Shown in pieces: positions 56,025 to 64,000 of a stretch of DNA of 64,000 nt. The position numbers and the translations under genes were made by a program. The notes beneath the pieces are model-generated. The model saw nothing but the letters and a program-made list of their open reading frames with translations, did no database searches and was not told where the DNA came from. How positions within the stretch are numbered: position 1 is the first letter of the stretch; every line of letters begins with the position of its first letter. The DNA comes from Streptococcus infantis. GTDB lineage: Bacteria > Bacillota > Bacilli > Lactobacillales > Streptococcaceae. The stretch is from positions 1-64,000 of the forward strand of contig NZ_JAHDAP010000003.1 of assembly GCF_018499575.1 (NCBI RefSeq). Direction: 5' to 3'.

Positions 56025-56925
56025 ATGGACAAAAGGATTTCTTATCTTTGGTGTTGTTACCAGTATCATTGGTTTTTCCATGATGATCATCGGTATCCAA
56101 ACAGACGGTGTCAGAAGCCTCCTTGCAATGTCACAAAAACCAGTTTTTGAGAGCAGAATGGAAGAGCTCGTTTTTGATCAAGATATTGAAAATCTTCACA
56201 TGTCACTGACAGAACATTCGTTAGTCATTAGAGAATCTAGCGATGACAAGATCCACATCCAGTATCATCCAACCTTCTCTGAAAAAGAAAATCTTCAAAA
56301 TTCTATCAAAGAAAAAACTCTTGAGATTTCAGACACCAAGTCAACTACACGTCGTTCTGTGGGTTCTAGTATCGAGGGAATCCTATTTATCGCAAGTGAA
56401 TTCTCAAGTCGCAATAATGAAGTAGTTCTATCGCTACCAAAAGGAAGAGAATTAAAAAATCTAACCGCCCAGGTCGACCACGGTGTCCTTTCGATTGCCG
56501 ATGTAAAAGTCAGCAATGCCACGATTCAGTCAAATGGCTATCTTCTTCGTATCACTAATAGCGAGATCAAAAATAGCCAATTGACTACAGCTGGAATCGT
56601 CAATGTATTTGAAACCAGTCTAACAGATAGCCGTATCCAAGCAGAACATCAACATATCTCTGCTGACGACATCAAAGTGCACGGTAAGGTAGAACTCGAG
56701 GCAAGAAAAGATATCTCACTCGAGTTATCCCAAAAGGAACTTGAGCGAATCAATGTTGAGTTTTCTGCTGAACATGGTGATATCTATCGCTGGCATCGAG
56801 ACAGACGTGACATACATACGGGAGATAGTAAAGGTGAAGCATTAGCTAACCCTTACAAAACAGAAAAAAAAGATACGCAAGATCTCCTCGTCGCAAAATC
56901 GAATCAAAGTATCTATTTCCCATAA
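56017..56925 (+). CDS. DUF4097-family putative envelope protein
   Basis: The 302-aa protein has one N-terminal membrane helix (about 7-28), then a right-handed beta-helix-like outside domain with alternating hydrophobic repeats typical of DUF4097 (LHMSLTEHSLVIRESSDDKI, VDHGVLSIADVKVSNATIQS). The start at 56017 has GAGG 8 nt upstream; a GTG at 56008 is too close. It overlaps the DUF1700 gene by 8 nt. Function unknown. Confidence 0.82.
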   Translation: MRKWTKGFLIFGVVTSIIGFSMMIIGIQTDGVRSLLAMSQKPVFESRMEELVFDQDIENLHMSLTEHSLVIRESSDDKIHIQYHPTFSEKENLQNSIKEKTLEISDTKSTTRRSVGSSIEGILFIASEFSSRNNEVVLSLPKGRELKNLTAQVDHGVLSIADVKVSNATIQSNGYLLRITNSEIKNSQLTTAGIVNVFETSLTDSRIQAEHQHISADDIKVHGKVELEARKDISLELSQKELERINVEFSAEHGDIYRWHRDRRDIHTGDSKGEALANPYKTEKKDTQDLLVAKSNQSIYFP

Positions 56926-57012
56926 TAAGATCGCATGCTTTCTTATAGAAATCATGAATAAAGATAACTAGTAGTGACTACTCAAAAATTAATCAAAAAA
57001 GGGAGGTCTATT

Positions 57013-58026
57013 ATGACTCAAGAATGGTTTGAAAGTGCTGATTTCGAGAAAACAGCCAACAATGATAAAAAAGATAGCCCATCTGACCCAGTCATTCCTC
57101 AAGAAGAGTTAAAAGAAAAAGAAGAGTTGCCAGTGGTTGAAGAAAGTCTTCAAGTCAATCCTGAAGAACAAGAAGCTGACCTAGAAAAAGTAGAGAGTGA
57201 CGAACACGAAGAAATCGTGGAAAATACAGAAAAGATAGACAAGTCAGAAGAACCTGTAGAGACTGAAGAACAAGAAGAACTGGCAACAAAGACAGATCAA
57301 GTAGAAAAACCAGTTAAGGAAGCACCTCAGCCTAGCAAATCTTTGGAAAGTCCATTTATCCCAGACCCTGTCCCTACAAAAACTGCAATCTTCAAAGAAG
57401 AATTGGCTGATTTTTGGGGCTGGTTACAAGGTGCTCTGAAAGAACCAACAGCAAGCATTGATACAGATAAAAAACATAGTTATAACGCCTTTGCGCTACT
57501 AACTATCTTTTCTGCCACAAGTTTCCTCTTTACAGTTTATCACGCCAAACAAGGCTACTATGGTCGTATGGAAAGCATCGATACTCACTTCATGGAACAA
57601 TTCCCGTCTCTCAATCTCTTCTCGGTCTTCTCCATCCTAGTAGCGACAAGTCTCTTCTTCTTTTCAATCCTCATGGGTGGATTTGTAGTCAAACGCTTTG
57701 TCGACCAGGACAGTGACTGGACACTGAAAAAAAACTTGCAAGAATACAGCAGGCTCTTCGCCCTTCCTATCCTGCTCACGGGTATTGCGAGTTTCTTTGC
57801 CTTCTTTAATAGTCTACGTTTTGCGGCTCTTCTCTGCCTCATTAGCATTGGTCTGACTATCTTGGCCAATCTCTATATCATCTCAAGACCTAGCAAGGAT
57901 AGTCAAACTGATCCCTTCTATCGCCTTCTCTTAGCTTTCCTAGTCAACGGTGGTGTTCTATTTCTCTTCTTCCTAGCAGAAATGGCACTTGTTTTCGACT
58001 ATCTTCGAATCCTTGCTTTTATGTAA
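57013..58026 (+). CDS. acidic-tailed multi-pass membrane protein (DUF6574-like)
   Basis: The 337-aa protein has a very acidic cytoplasmic N-terminus (about 1-115, rich in E, K and V) followed by about five membrane helices (about 160-337). The start at 57013 (MTQEWFES) has GGGAGG 6 nt upstream. It is the last gene of the PadR operon with a terminator after it. A role in envelope stress is inferred from the context only. Confidence 0.78.
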   Translation: MTQEWFESADFEKTANNDKKDSPSDPVIPQEELKEKEELPVVEESLQVNPEEQEADLEKVESDEHEEIVENTEKIDKSEEPVETEEQEELATKTDQVEKPVKEAPQPSKSLESPFIPDPVPTKTAIFKEELADFWGWLQGALKEPTASIDTDKKHSYNAFALLTIFSATSFLFTVYHAKQGYYGRMESIDTHFMEQFPSLNLFSVFSILVATSLFFFSILMGGFVVKRFVDQDSDWTLKKNLQEYSRLFALPILLTGIASFFAFFNSLRFAALLCLISIGLTILANLYIISRPSKDSQTDPFYRLLLAFLVNGGVLFLFFLAEMALVFDYLRILAFM

Positions 58027-58030
58027 GATA

Positions 58031-58059
58031 AAAACCTGTCACTCTGACAGGTTTTTTTG
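58031..58059 (+). terminator. terminator of the PadR operon
   Basis: Stem AAAACCTGTCA/TGACAGGTTTTTTT with loop CTC. Confidence 0.92.
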
Positions 58060-58066
58060 TGTACAC

Positions 58067-58094
58067 AAAAAGCAGATCAAACGATCTGCCTTTT
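58067..58094 (-). terminator. terminator of the DUF4299-type gene
   Basis: Reverse strand: stem GGCAGATC/GATCTGCT with loop GTTT followed by TTTT. Confidence 0.85.
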
Positions 58095-58130
58095 CACATT
58101 ATTTAAAACCAATATCTTTCATTTATGCCT

Positions 58131-58991
58131 CTAGTTACCTTTTACTAAGTTCTCAAAATCTTCACCTAAAACAGGGCCTACTTCTACTTGGTTAGCATCT
58201 AAGTCCTGATAAAGTTCTTTTGGCAAAGCTCCTAAAAACGCTTGATAATCCAGTCTAGCTACTGCTTCATAGTCTTCTGGTTTTGAACCATCTCCAGAGA
58301 TTTTTACCAAATCAATCTCCCAAATAAGTTCCTTGCCTACCAATTGCTCAACGTAAGGAGCAGGAATTACCGGTTCTTTTGGCAAAATGGTTTTTACTCC
58401 CTGAGCTAGGTGATAGACCCCATGAACCTTCCCTTCACCATCTGGATAAAATTTAGCGCTGGAAGGAAAAGCATCTGACCCTTGAACCCTCTTAACTAGC
58501 TCTTCAAAACGTGTCACTCCATCTTCTTCTAGGAAGCTTTCTAAGTCCTTCTTATCAAAGTAAACAGGTGAAAGAATTCCTTGGCAGAAACCTAAACGAG
58601 CAGCTTTATCAGCTAGATAGTTTTTAACAGTTTCTTGGAAATAGTCTTCCAAATCAAAGTCTGCCAAGCCTTCAACTGCTTCACCAACCTTGCTAGACAA
58701 AGCACGCAAGAGCCCTTCTACAATTTCCCAGTCAGCTCTTGTAATCAAGTCAGGAATGATTACTTGATAGCCTTTTTGAGAGTCAAGATATCGAACTTTA
58801 AAGAGAAATTGAGACTTACCTACGATTCCACACTCGATATACTCAAGGCGATTGAGAGGTTGACGGAGGTAGATAGCATCATAACTATGCGACTCTAGGC
58901 CTTCTACTAAGCCTAAAATTGATTTAGCTGTAAGAATCTCCTGTTGTCCTAAAATACTTTGTTTATTTGGAATAAAAAATGTCTTCACCAT
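58131..58991 (-). CDS. DUF4299-type protein
   Basis: The 286-aa soluble protein starts MVKTFFIPNKQSILGQQEIL, with an alpha/beta pattern and acidic pI. I recall this type in streptococci as DUF4299, but cannot confirm by search. No catalytic motif stands out. The promoter carries a consensus cre site just after the -10, so expression probably falls when glucose is plentiful. GGAG precedes the ATG. It lies between the PadR operon and trhO. Confidence 0.75.
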   Translation of the reverse strand: MVKTFFIPNKQSILGQQEILTAKSILGLVEGLESHSYDAIYLRQPLNRLEYIECGIVGKSQFLFKVRYLDSQKGYQVIIPDLITRADWEIVEGLLRALSSKVGEAVEGLADFDLEDYFQETVKNYLADKAARLGFCQGILSPVYFDKKDLESFLEEDGVTRFEELVKRVQGSDAFPSSAKFYPDGEGKVHGVYHLAQGVKTILPKEPVIPAPYVEQLVGKELIWEIDLVKISGDGSKPEDYEAVARLDYQAFLGALPKELYQDLDANQVEVGPVLGEDFENLVKGN

Positions 58992-59003
58992 AATGGTCTC
59001 CTT

Positions 59004-59026
59004 TGAAATCGTTTACATATAGTATA
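59004..59026 (-). promoter_or_regulatory. promoter with cre site for the DUF4299-type gene
   Basis: Reverse strand: TATACT at 59021-59026, then ATGTAAACGATTTCA (59004-59018) matching the cre consensus at every position and covering the predicted transcription start. Confidence 0.75.
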
Positions 59027-59087
59027 CACCATTTTCCTGAAAGATGCAGAAACAAATTTAAGATTTTTTGGTCAAAAGCATAGAAAA

Positions 59088-59261
59088 AGGCTGGGACAAA
59101 AGTCCTAGCCTCTCAATTGTCTTTGGATTGTCGAGCAAGACGCAGTGGTTGAGTGGGCTCTACTACGCTGATTTCATCAGCTTTTACAGCCCTACTCAAC
59201 TGTGCGGAGGTGGAACGACGAAATCGAATTCTAACGAATTACCGATTTCTGTCCCACTCTC
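59088..59261 (-). repeat. 175-bp intergenic repeat, copy B
   Basis: Inverted relative to copy A at 3992-4166 and nearly identical. Read on the reverse strand it begins 8 nt after the trhO stop and ends with the hairpin GGCTAGGAC/GTCCCAGCC followed by TTTTT, so it again provides the terminator of the gene it follows. Confidence 0.9.
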
Positions 59262-59269
59262 AATATTTA

Positions 59270-60256
59270 TTATACAACTTCAGAATAATCTAGGCTCTCA
59301 CCAATCTTTGCTAAACGCTCGATCACTTGATCTTGTGTCAATTCATGCTCTAAAACATAGCGATTACGTGGGTGAACACGACACTCGTGTGAGCAACCAC
59401 GAAGATATTTGTCTTCGTTGTCTTCTGACGTCAAGATACGACGGTTACAGAAAGGATTTCCACAGTTGACATAGCGTTCACATGGTGTTCCATCAAACCA
59501 GTCTTTCCCTACGATAGTTGGATTGACATGATTGACATCGACTGCAATACGCTCGTCAAAAACGTACATTTTCCCATCCCAAAGTTCCCCTTGAACTTCT
59601 GGGTCTTTACCGTAAGTCGCGATACCACCGTGTAATTGACCGACATCTTTGTAGCCTTCACGAACCATCCAACCAGAGAATTTCTCGCAGCGGACTCCAC
59701 CAGTACAGTATACCACGACACGTTTGTCCATGAATTTTTCCTTGTTATCACGGACCCATTGTGGCAATTCACGGAAGTTGCGGATGTCAGGACGGATAGC
59801 CCCACGGAAGTGCCCAAGATCGTACTCATAGTCATTACGAGTATCAAGGACTACTGTATCTTCATCCAGGATGGCTTCTTTAAATTCTTTTGGTGACAAG
59901 TAAGCACCTGTTGTTTCAAGAGGATTGATGTCGTTGTCAAAGTTATCATCCTCTAAACCAAGGTGGACGATTTCCTTTTTGTAGCGAACAAACATCTTCT
60001 TGAAAGCTTGCTCACTTTCTTCGTCAATCTTGAACCAGAGGTCTTCCATACCTGGAAGGCTGTGAACGTAGTCCATGTATTTTTGCGTTGTTTCGTAGTC
60101 ACCAGAAACGGTTCCGTTGATCCCTTCGTCAGCCACTAGGATACGGCCCTTGAGCCCGATAGACTTACAGAAAGCCAAGTGGTCTGCAGCAAATTGTTCC
60201 GCGTTTTCGATTGGAACATATTTATAGTAAAGTAAAACTCGAATATCTTTTGACAT
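59270..60256 (-). CDS. trhO: tRNA uridine 5-oxyacetic acid-pathway hydroxylase TrhO (rhodanese-like, UPF0176)
   Basis: TrhO makes 5-hydroxyuridine at U34 of tRNAs using oxygen (established for E. coli YceA and B. subtilis YbfQ). The 328-aa product has an N-terminal ferredoxin-like part (about 1-95), a rhodanese domain (about 125-220) with active-site loop CTGGVRCEK, and a C-terminal cysteine cluster ([19 protein letters not shown]). A third gene acting on tRNA position 34 in this window besides mnmA and mnmG. Confidence 0.93.
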   Translation of the reverse strand: MSKDIRVLLYYKYVPIENAEQFAADHLAFCKSIGLKGRILVADEGINGTVSGDYETTQKYMDYVHSLPGMEDLWFKIDEESEQAFKKMFVRYKKEIVHLGLEDDNFDNDINPLETTGAYLSPKEFKEAILDEDTVVLDTRNDYEYDLGHFRGAIRPDIRNFRELPQWVRDNKEKFMDKRVVVYCTGGVRCEKFSGWMVREGYKDVGQLHGGIATYGKDPEVQGELWDGKMYVFDERIAVDVNHVNPTIVGKDWFDGTPCERYVNCGNPFCNRRILTSEDNEDKYLRGCSHECRVHPRNRYVLEHELTQDQVIERLAKIGESLDYSEVV

Positions 60257-60308
60257 TTGCTTCTCTTTTCTAAGATTAAATTATCAGAATTTTTTATTCA
60301 ACTATAAC

Positions 60309-60337
60309 AGTATAACCCCTCAAGAAAGCGAATGCAA
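60309..60337 (-). promoter_or_regulatory. trhO promoter
   Basis: Reverse strand: -35 TTGCAT at 60332-60337, a 17-bp spacer and TATACT at 60309-60314. Confidence 0.75.
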
Positions 60338-60461
60338 TTTATTTGACCGATAATTGAAAACAAGACCCAATTTCAGAACTTTTTTCAGCTGTGACTGTGT
60401 CCAATCTTATATGTCAGAGCAGATATCTAGATACAAACACAGATAAATATATGTATTGACC

Positions 60462-60505
60462 AAAAAATCACCACCTCATCTGGGAAAACCAGACAAGGCA
60501 GTGAT
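60462..60505 (-). terminator. terminator of the sugar ABC transporter genes
   Basis: A 17-bp stem ATCACTGCCTTGTCTGG / CCAGATGAGGTGGTGAT (four G-U pairs) followed by TTTTTT on the reverse strand, 38 nt after the binding-protein stop. Confidence 0.9.
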
Positions 60506-60543
60506 CGCATCTTTTAGGAATGAATACACGAAATCAATCTATC

Positions 60544-62028
60544 TTAAGATTTTTTGTTTTTCAAGAATTCGTCGTATTGTTTTTGCATTTCATCCAATAC
60601 TTTTTGGTAAGCACCTTCAGATTTAAGTTTTTCCATCAATTCTGGAATAGCTTTTTCTGGGTCTACAGTACCAGTGTTGATAGCTGTATCGAATTGTTGC
60701 ATAGTGTTAGTGATAGCTGAGATTTCAGATTTCACGTTGTCAGTGTTAAAGATAAATCCAAGCGCTGGAGATTCTTTTGCAGTTTCCAAGTCTTTCTTAG
60801 ATTGTGCAATTTGTTCATCTGTAACGTTTTCGTTGATGTAAAGGATCCAGTTATTACCAGTGTTCCATCCTGACATATGAGTGTTTCCTTTGTATCCATC
60901 AAGGACTTTAACACGGTTTTCTTTACCTGCTACTTTTTCCCAGTTCTTGCCTTCTGGTCCATAAACAAGTCCGTTCAAGAGTTCTGGGTTAGTGTTCAAG
61001 AGGTTCAACACTTCCATTGCTTTTTCTTTGTTCTTAGAGTTGTTTGAGATTACAAAGTTAGCAACTTGAGTTGTTTGGTTTTTCTTGATGAAGTTAGTAA
61101 ATGGTTTGATTTGGATGTCTCTGTTAGCAACACGAGAAAGCAAGCTGCTACCGTAGTCAGCTGGTCCTACTGTTTCTTCGCGAACAAGCCAAGTATCTTG
61201 AGAAAGGTCATATGAAGTTTCGCTTGTTGCTACGTCTTTTGGAATGTATCCTGCTTCATAGTATTTGTGAAGAGTCTTCAAGTGTTCTACGAAACGAGGA
61301 ACTTCGTAACGGTTTACGATCTTAGTAGTATCACCTTCAAGGTCGATGACGAATGGAAGACCATTTGCAACTGGGTAGTCAAAGTTTTCTGATGGAATAA
61401 AGTTTTTACCAACAGCGAATGGCATTACATCTGGAGCTTTTTCTTTGATTTGTTTCAAGACTGGTTCAAGTGTTTCGTATGAAGTTACACCTGAGATATC
61501 GATGCCGTATTTTTCAAGAAGTGGGCCGTTGAAAGCAAAGTTTTGTGAAGATGCAACGTTGGCTGCAACTGGCACTGCATAGATTTTACCGTTTACAGTG
61601 TTACCTTTGATGTAAGCTGGGTCAAGCGCTTTGTAAAGTTCAGCTCCTTCTTTCTTGTACAATTCTGTCAAGTCAGCATAAGCACCTTTTTGAGCGTTTA
61701 CTACGTAGTTATCTGCAAATGCGATATCATAGTTTTCACCTGAAGAAGTGATAACTGACATTTTCTTACCGTAGTCACCCCATCCAAGGTATTGGATGTC
61801 TAATTTAGCACCAACTTTTTCTCCGATGATTTTGTTTGCATTTTCTAGCAATTCATCCAAGTTATCTGGTTTGTCACCGATTTGGTACATTTTGATAACA
61901 GTTTTGTCACCTGAAGCTGAGTCAGCAGCTTTTTGGTTGTTTCCTTTAAGGTTTCCACAAGCTGCAAGGCTAGCTGCTAAAGCGACAAGGCTAGCAGATG
62001 CAAAAGCATATTTTTTCCAGTTTTTCAT
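60544..62028 (-). CDS. carbohydrate ABC transporter substrate-binding lipoprotein
   Basis: The 494-aa lipoprotein has lipobox LAAC with Cys24 and the family 1 extracellular binding fold; length and C-terminal third (ESPALGFIFNTDNVKSEISA) resemble the DUF3502-type oligosaccharide-binding proteins. It lies third after two permease genes, so it completes the import side of the system. An A12 tract immediately precedes its GGAG. The sugar is unknown. Confidence 0.92.
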   Translation of the reverse strand: MKNWKKYAFASASLVALAASLAACGNLKGNNQKAADSASGDKTVIKMYQIGDKPDNLDELLENANKIIGEKVGAKLDIQYLGWGDYGKKMSVITSSGENYDIAFADNYVVNAQKGAYADLTELYKKEGAELYKALDPAYIKGNTVNGKIYAVPVAANVASSQNFAFNGPLLEKYGIDISGVTSYETLEPVLKQIKEKAPDVMPFAVGKNFIPSENFDYPVANGLPFVIDLEGDTTKIVNRYEVPRFVEHLKTLHKYYEAGYIPKDVATSETSYDLSQDTWLVREETVGPADYGSSLLSRVANRDIQIKPFTNFIKKNQTTQVANFVISNNSKNKEKAMEVLNLLNTNPELLNGLVYGPEGKNWEKVAGKENRVKVLDGYKGNTHMSGWNTGNNWILYINENVTDEQIAQSKKDLETAKESPALGFIFNTDNVKSEISAITNTMQQFDTAINTGTVDPEKAIPELMEKLKSEGAYQKVLDEMQKQYDEFLKNKKS

Positions 62029-62131
62029 GATAAAAACTCCTTTTTTTTTTTAATTTATAAACAATTTTAATAAGTAACTTTCCTGATGATGAAAAGTTAG
62101 ATAGAGAAGAGAAAACTTGTTTCTCAATGTT

Positions 62132-63052
62132 TTATTCTTTAACACCACCGATAGTCAAACCTTTTACAAAGTAGCGTTGGAAGAACGGATAGAGAATCGC
62201 AATCGGAACAGTTGCAACTACAACCATAGCCATACGTCCTGTTTCTTTTGGTAGGGCAACTGCAAGTTGTCCAGACATACCAACTGACTTGGCAATGTAA
62301 TCCATGTTGTTTTGAATTTGCATGAGCAAATATTGCAAAGGATACAAGTTATCACTCTTGATGTAAAGAAGGGCGTTAAACCAGTCATTCCAAAATCCAA
62401 GCGCTGTCAATAGTGTGATAGTCGCAATCCCTGGAAGAGAGAGTGGTAAACAGATTTGGAAGAAGATCCGCGCCTCGCTGGCACCATCGATACGAGCTGA
62501 TTCGAGGATTGCTTCTGGGATAGTCTTCTTGAAGAAGGAACGCATCAACATGATGTTGAATGGTGATAGAAGCATCGGAACGATCAAGGCCCAAATGGTA
62601 TCACCAAGGTGAAGTAACTGAGTTACCACGATGTAGCCTGGTACCAAACCAGCATTGAACAACATACTAAGCAAAGCGAAGATTGTAAAGAATTTACGAT
62701 ACTTAAATGTTGAACGTGAGATGGCATAGGCGTAAGTTGTAGTGATAAAGACGTTTGTCAATGTACCGACAACTGTCACAAACACTGAGATAAAGAGCGC
62801 TTGTAAAATTTTATCTTTGAATTGAGCCAAAAACTCAAAACCATCTAATCCAAATTTTGATGGAAAGAAGCTATATCCATATTGAACAATACTCTTCTCA
62901 TCTGTAACTGAGATAATGATAACAAAGATGAAAGGCAAGATACAAGAGAAGGCCAGCAAACCAGATATAAGACTAAAGAAGATATCTGCTTTTTTGCTGA
63001 AGGAGTGTATGCCAACATTATCAATTTTTTCTTTTTGAATTTTTTTTGCCAT
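62132..63052 (-). CDS. carbohydrate ABC transporter permease (LplC/MalG type)
   Basis: The 306-aa inner-membrane protein has six helices and the EAA loop ESARIDGASEARIFFQICLP contacting the ATPase. The start at 63052 (MAKKIQKE) has GGAGG 6 nt upstream, and 17 upstream in-frame codons would overlap the other permease. 13 nt after the first permease. Confidence 0.93.
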   Translation of the reverse strand: MAKKIQKEKIDNVGIHSFSKKADIFFSLISGLLAFSCILPFIFVIIISVTDEKSIVQYGYSFFPSKFGLDGFEFLAQFKDKILQALFISVFVTVVGTLTNVFITTTYAYAISRSTFKYRKFFTIFALLSMLFNAGLVPGYIVVTQLLHLGDTIWALIVPMLLSPFNIMLMRSFFKKTIPEAILESARIDGASEARIFFQICLPLSLPGIATITLLTALGFWNDWFNALLYIKSDNLYPLQYLLMQIQNNMDYIAKSVGMSGQLAVALPKETGRMAMVVVATVPIAILYPFFQRYFVKGLTIGGVKE

Positions 63053-63065
63053 ATGCTCCTCCTTT

Positions 63066-63995
63066 CTAGAATAGTGCCGAGTTAGGATCAACACGTCTTG
63101 CAAGCAAGTTTGATAGGATAACCAGAATCAAACCTACGACTGACTGATAGAGACCGGCTGCCGAAGCCATACCGATATCTGCTGTCTGAGTCAAACCATT
63201 AAAGACATAGACGTCCAATACGTTTGTTACACTATAGAGCTGACCAGCGTTGTGAGGGATTTGATAGAAGAGACCGAAGTCTGCACGGAAGATGTTTCCG
63301 ACTGCAAGGATGGTCAATACTGTCACAAGTGGTGTCAACTGAGGAATCGTTACGTTGCGGATACGTTGCCATTTGCTAGCACCGTCCACTGTCGCTGCTT
63401 CATAGTAAGTTGGATCAATACCCATGATGGTTGCGTAGTACATAACACTACTGTATCCAAACCCTTTCCAAATACCTAGGAAGAGGAGAAGATAAGGCCA
63501 GATACTGACGTCAGCGTAGAAGTTAATCCCCTTCATGCCAAGAGCTTCCAAGGTGTGGTTAATAAGCCCTTTATCAATATTTAGGAAAGCATCTGTAAAG
63601 AAACTGATGATAACCCAAGATAGGAAGTAAGGAAACAACATTGAGGTTTGGTAGATTTTAACCATTCTCTTAGAGCGAAGTTCACTAAGGATAATGGCGA
63701 TACCAACTGACACAATCAAACCGATAAAGATAAATCCAAGGTTATAAAGGACAGTATTTCGAGTGATGACAAAGGCATCTTTCGAACTAAACAAGAATTT
63801 AAAGTTATCTAGTCCGACCCATTTACTATTTATAATACTGTGGACGAATCCTTCACCAGTCATATGATAGTCTTTGAAGGCAACCACATTCCCAAAAACT
63901 GGAATGTAGAAGAATAAAATCAACCAAATTGTTCCTGGTAAAACCATTAAGAGAAAAATCCAATTATCTCTTAAAGTTTTTGAAAACTTATTCAT
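63066..63995 (-). CDS. carbohydrate ABC transporter permease (LplB/MalF type)
   Basis: The 309-aa protein has six membrane helices and the EAA loop YEAATVDGASKWQRIRNVTI. It appears complete, with ATG 6 nt from the window's right end, so its promoter and binding site lie outside. No ATPase gene is present. Streptococci commonly share MsmK for such systems (established in pneumococcus). Confidence 0.93.
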   Translation of the reverse strand: MNKFSKTLRDNWIFLLMVLPGTIWLILFFYIPVFGNVVAFKDYHMTGEGFVHSIINSKWVGLDNFKFLFSSKDAFVITRNTVLYNLGFIFIGLIVSVGIAIILSELRSKRMVKIYQTSMLFPYFLSWVIISFFTDAFLNIDKGLINHTLEALGMKGINFYADVSIWPYLLLFLGIWKGFGYSSVMYYATIMGIDPTYYEAATVDGASKWQRIRNVTIPQLTPLVTVLTILAVGNIFRADFGLFYQIPHNAGQLYSVTNVLDVYVFNGLTQTADIGMASAAGLYQSVVGLILVILSNLLARRVDPNSALF

Positions 63996-64000
63996 AATTT

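Noticed and set aside
59068..59469. 133-codon forward frame running from the DUF4299 promoter region through the repeat into trhO
   Set aside because: It lies on the wrong strand of trhO and across the repeat, with a matching frame at copy A (3895-4125 reverse). It is a property of the repeat, not a gene.
62040..62053. T12 tract before the sugar-binding protein gene as a phase-variation switch
   Set aside because: It lies upstream of the ribosome binding site, not in a coding region or between promoter boxes. A slippage effect is possible but nothing in the sequence supports it.

Overview
The window reads as chromosome of a mitis-group Streptococcus (close to S. pneumoniae, S. mitis, S. oralis or S. 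infantis). Base composition is low GC. The competence sigma factor ComX, the pneumococcus-like order of comX–pbp2A–rluD–gap–adhE, of sdaAB/sdaAA–HAD–CapD-like–GT2–MFS–PadR operon–trhO–sugar ABC genes, and near-identity of many proteins to remembered pneumococcal ones support this. The species call is inference. No prophage, insertion sequence or CRISPR array was seen.

Layout. 1-3.1 kb: tRNA-Glu, comX and pbp2A. 3.1-12.5 kb: an RluD-family pseudouridine synthase ending inside an intergenic repeat, then gap, adhE, a MORN protein, a low-molecular-weight phosphatase, yajC, transketolase and a conserved unknown. 12.6-14.7 kb: rnpA-yidC-khpB(jag). 15.0-16.6 kb: an ACT-domain/DUF711 pair. 16.7-31.6 kb, reverse strand: the complete S10-spc-alpha ribosomal protein superoperon (rpsJ to rplQ, with secY, adk, infA and rpoA), with several unusually long, hairpin-rich gaps between genes. 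31.7-35.2 kb: the anaerobic ribonucleotide reductase locus nrdD-small protein-GNAT-nrdG. 35.3-42 kb: a polytopic membrane protein with a 44-aa leader gene, then mnmA-marC-nudix-nudix-mnmG, whose end genes act on the same wobble uridines of tRNA.

42.1-46.7 kb: a secreted coiled-coil protein behind a leader ORF and hairpin, a decayed Rgg-like fragment, a LysM protein of the VicR-regulon type, the L-serine dehydratase pair and a HAD phosphatase. 46.8-52.6 kb: three DUF805 paralogues, a CapD/FlaA1-type dehydratase, a family 2 glycosyltransferase and an MFS exporter. 52.9-54.9 kb: two unrecognised accessory genes. 55.1-58.0 kb: a PadR-controlled envelope operon. 58.1-64 kb: a DUF4299-type protein behind a cre site, trhO, and a carbohydrate ABC transporter without ATPase.

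The most unusual signals are regulatory. The mnmA 5' leader carries two tandem hairpins whose 7-nt loops resemble the anticodon loop of tRNA-Glu(UUC), a substrate of MnmA. A leader ORF and hairpin appear to control the gene at 42.2 kb. Structured RNA sits between ribosomal protein genes. Two inverted copies of a 175-bp repeat supply terminators, one of them also a protein C-terminus. All rest on reading the sequence by eye and need comparative tests.
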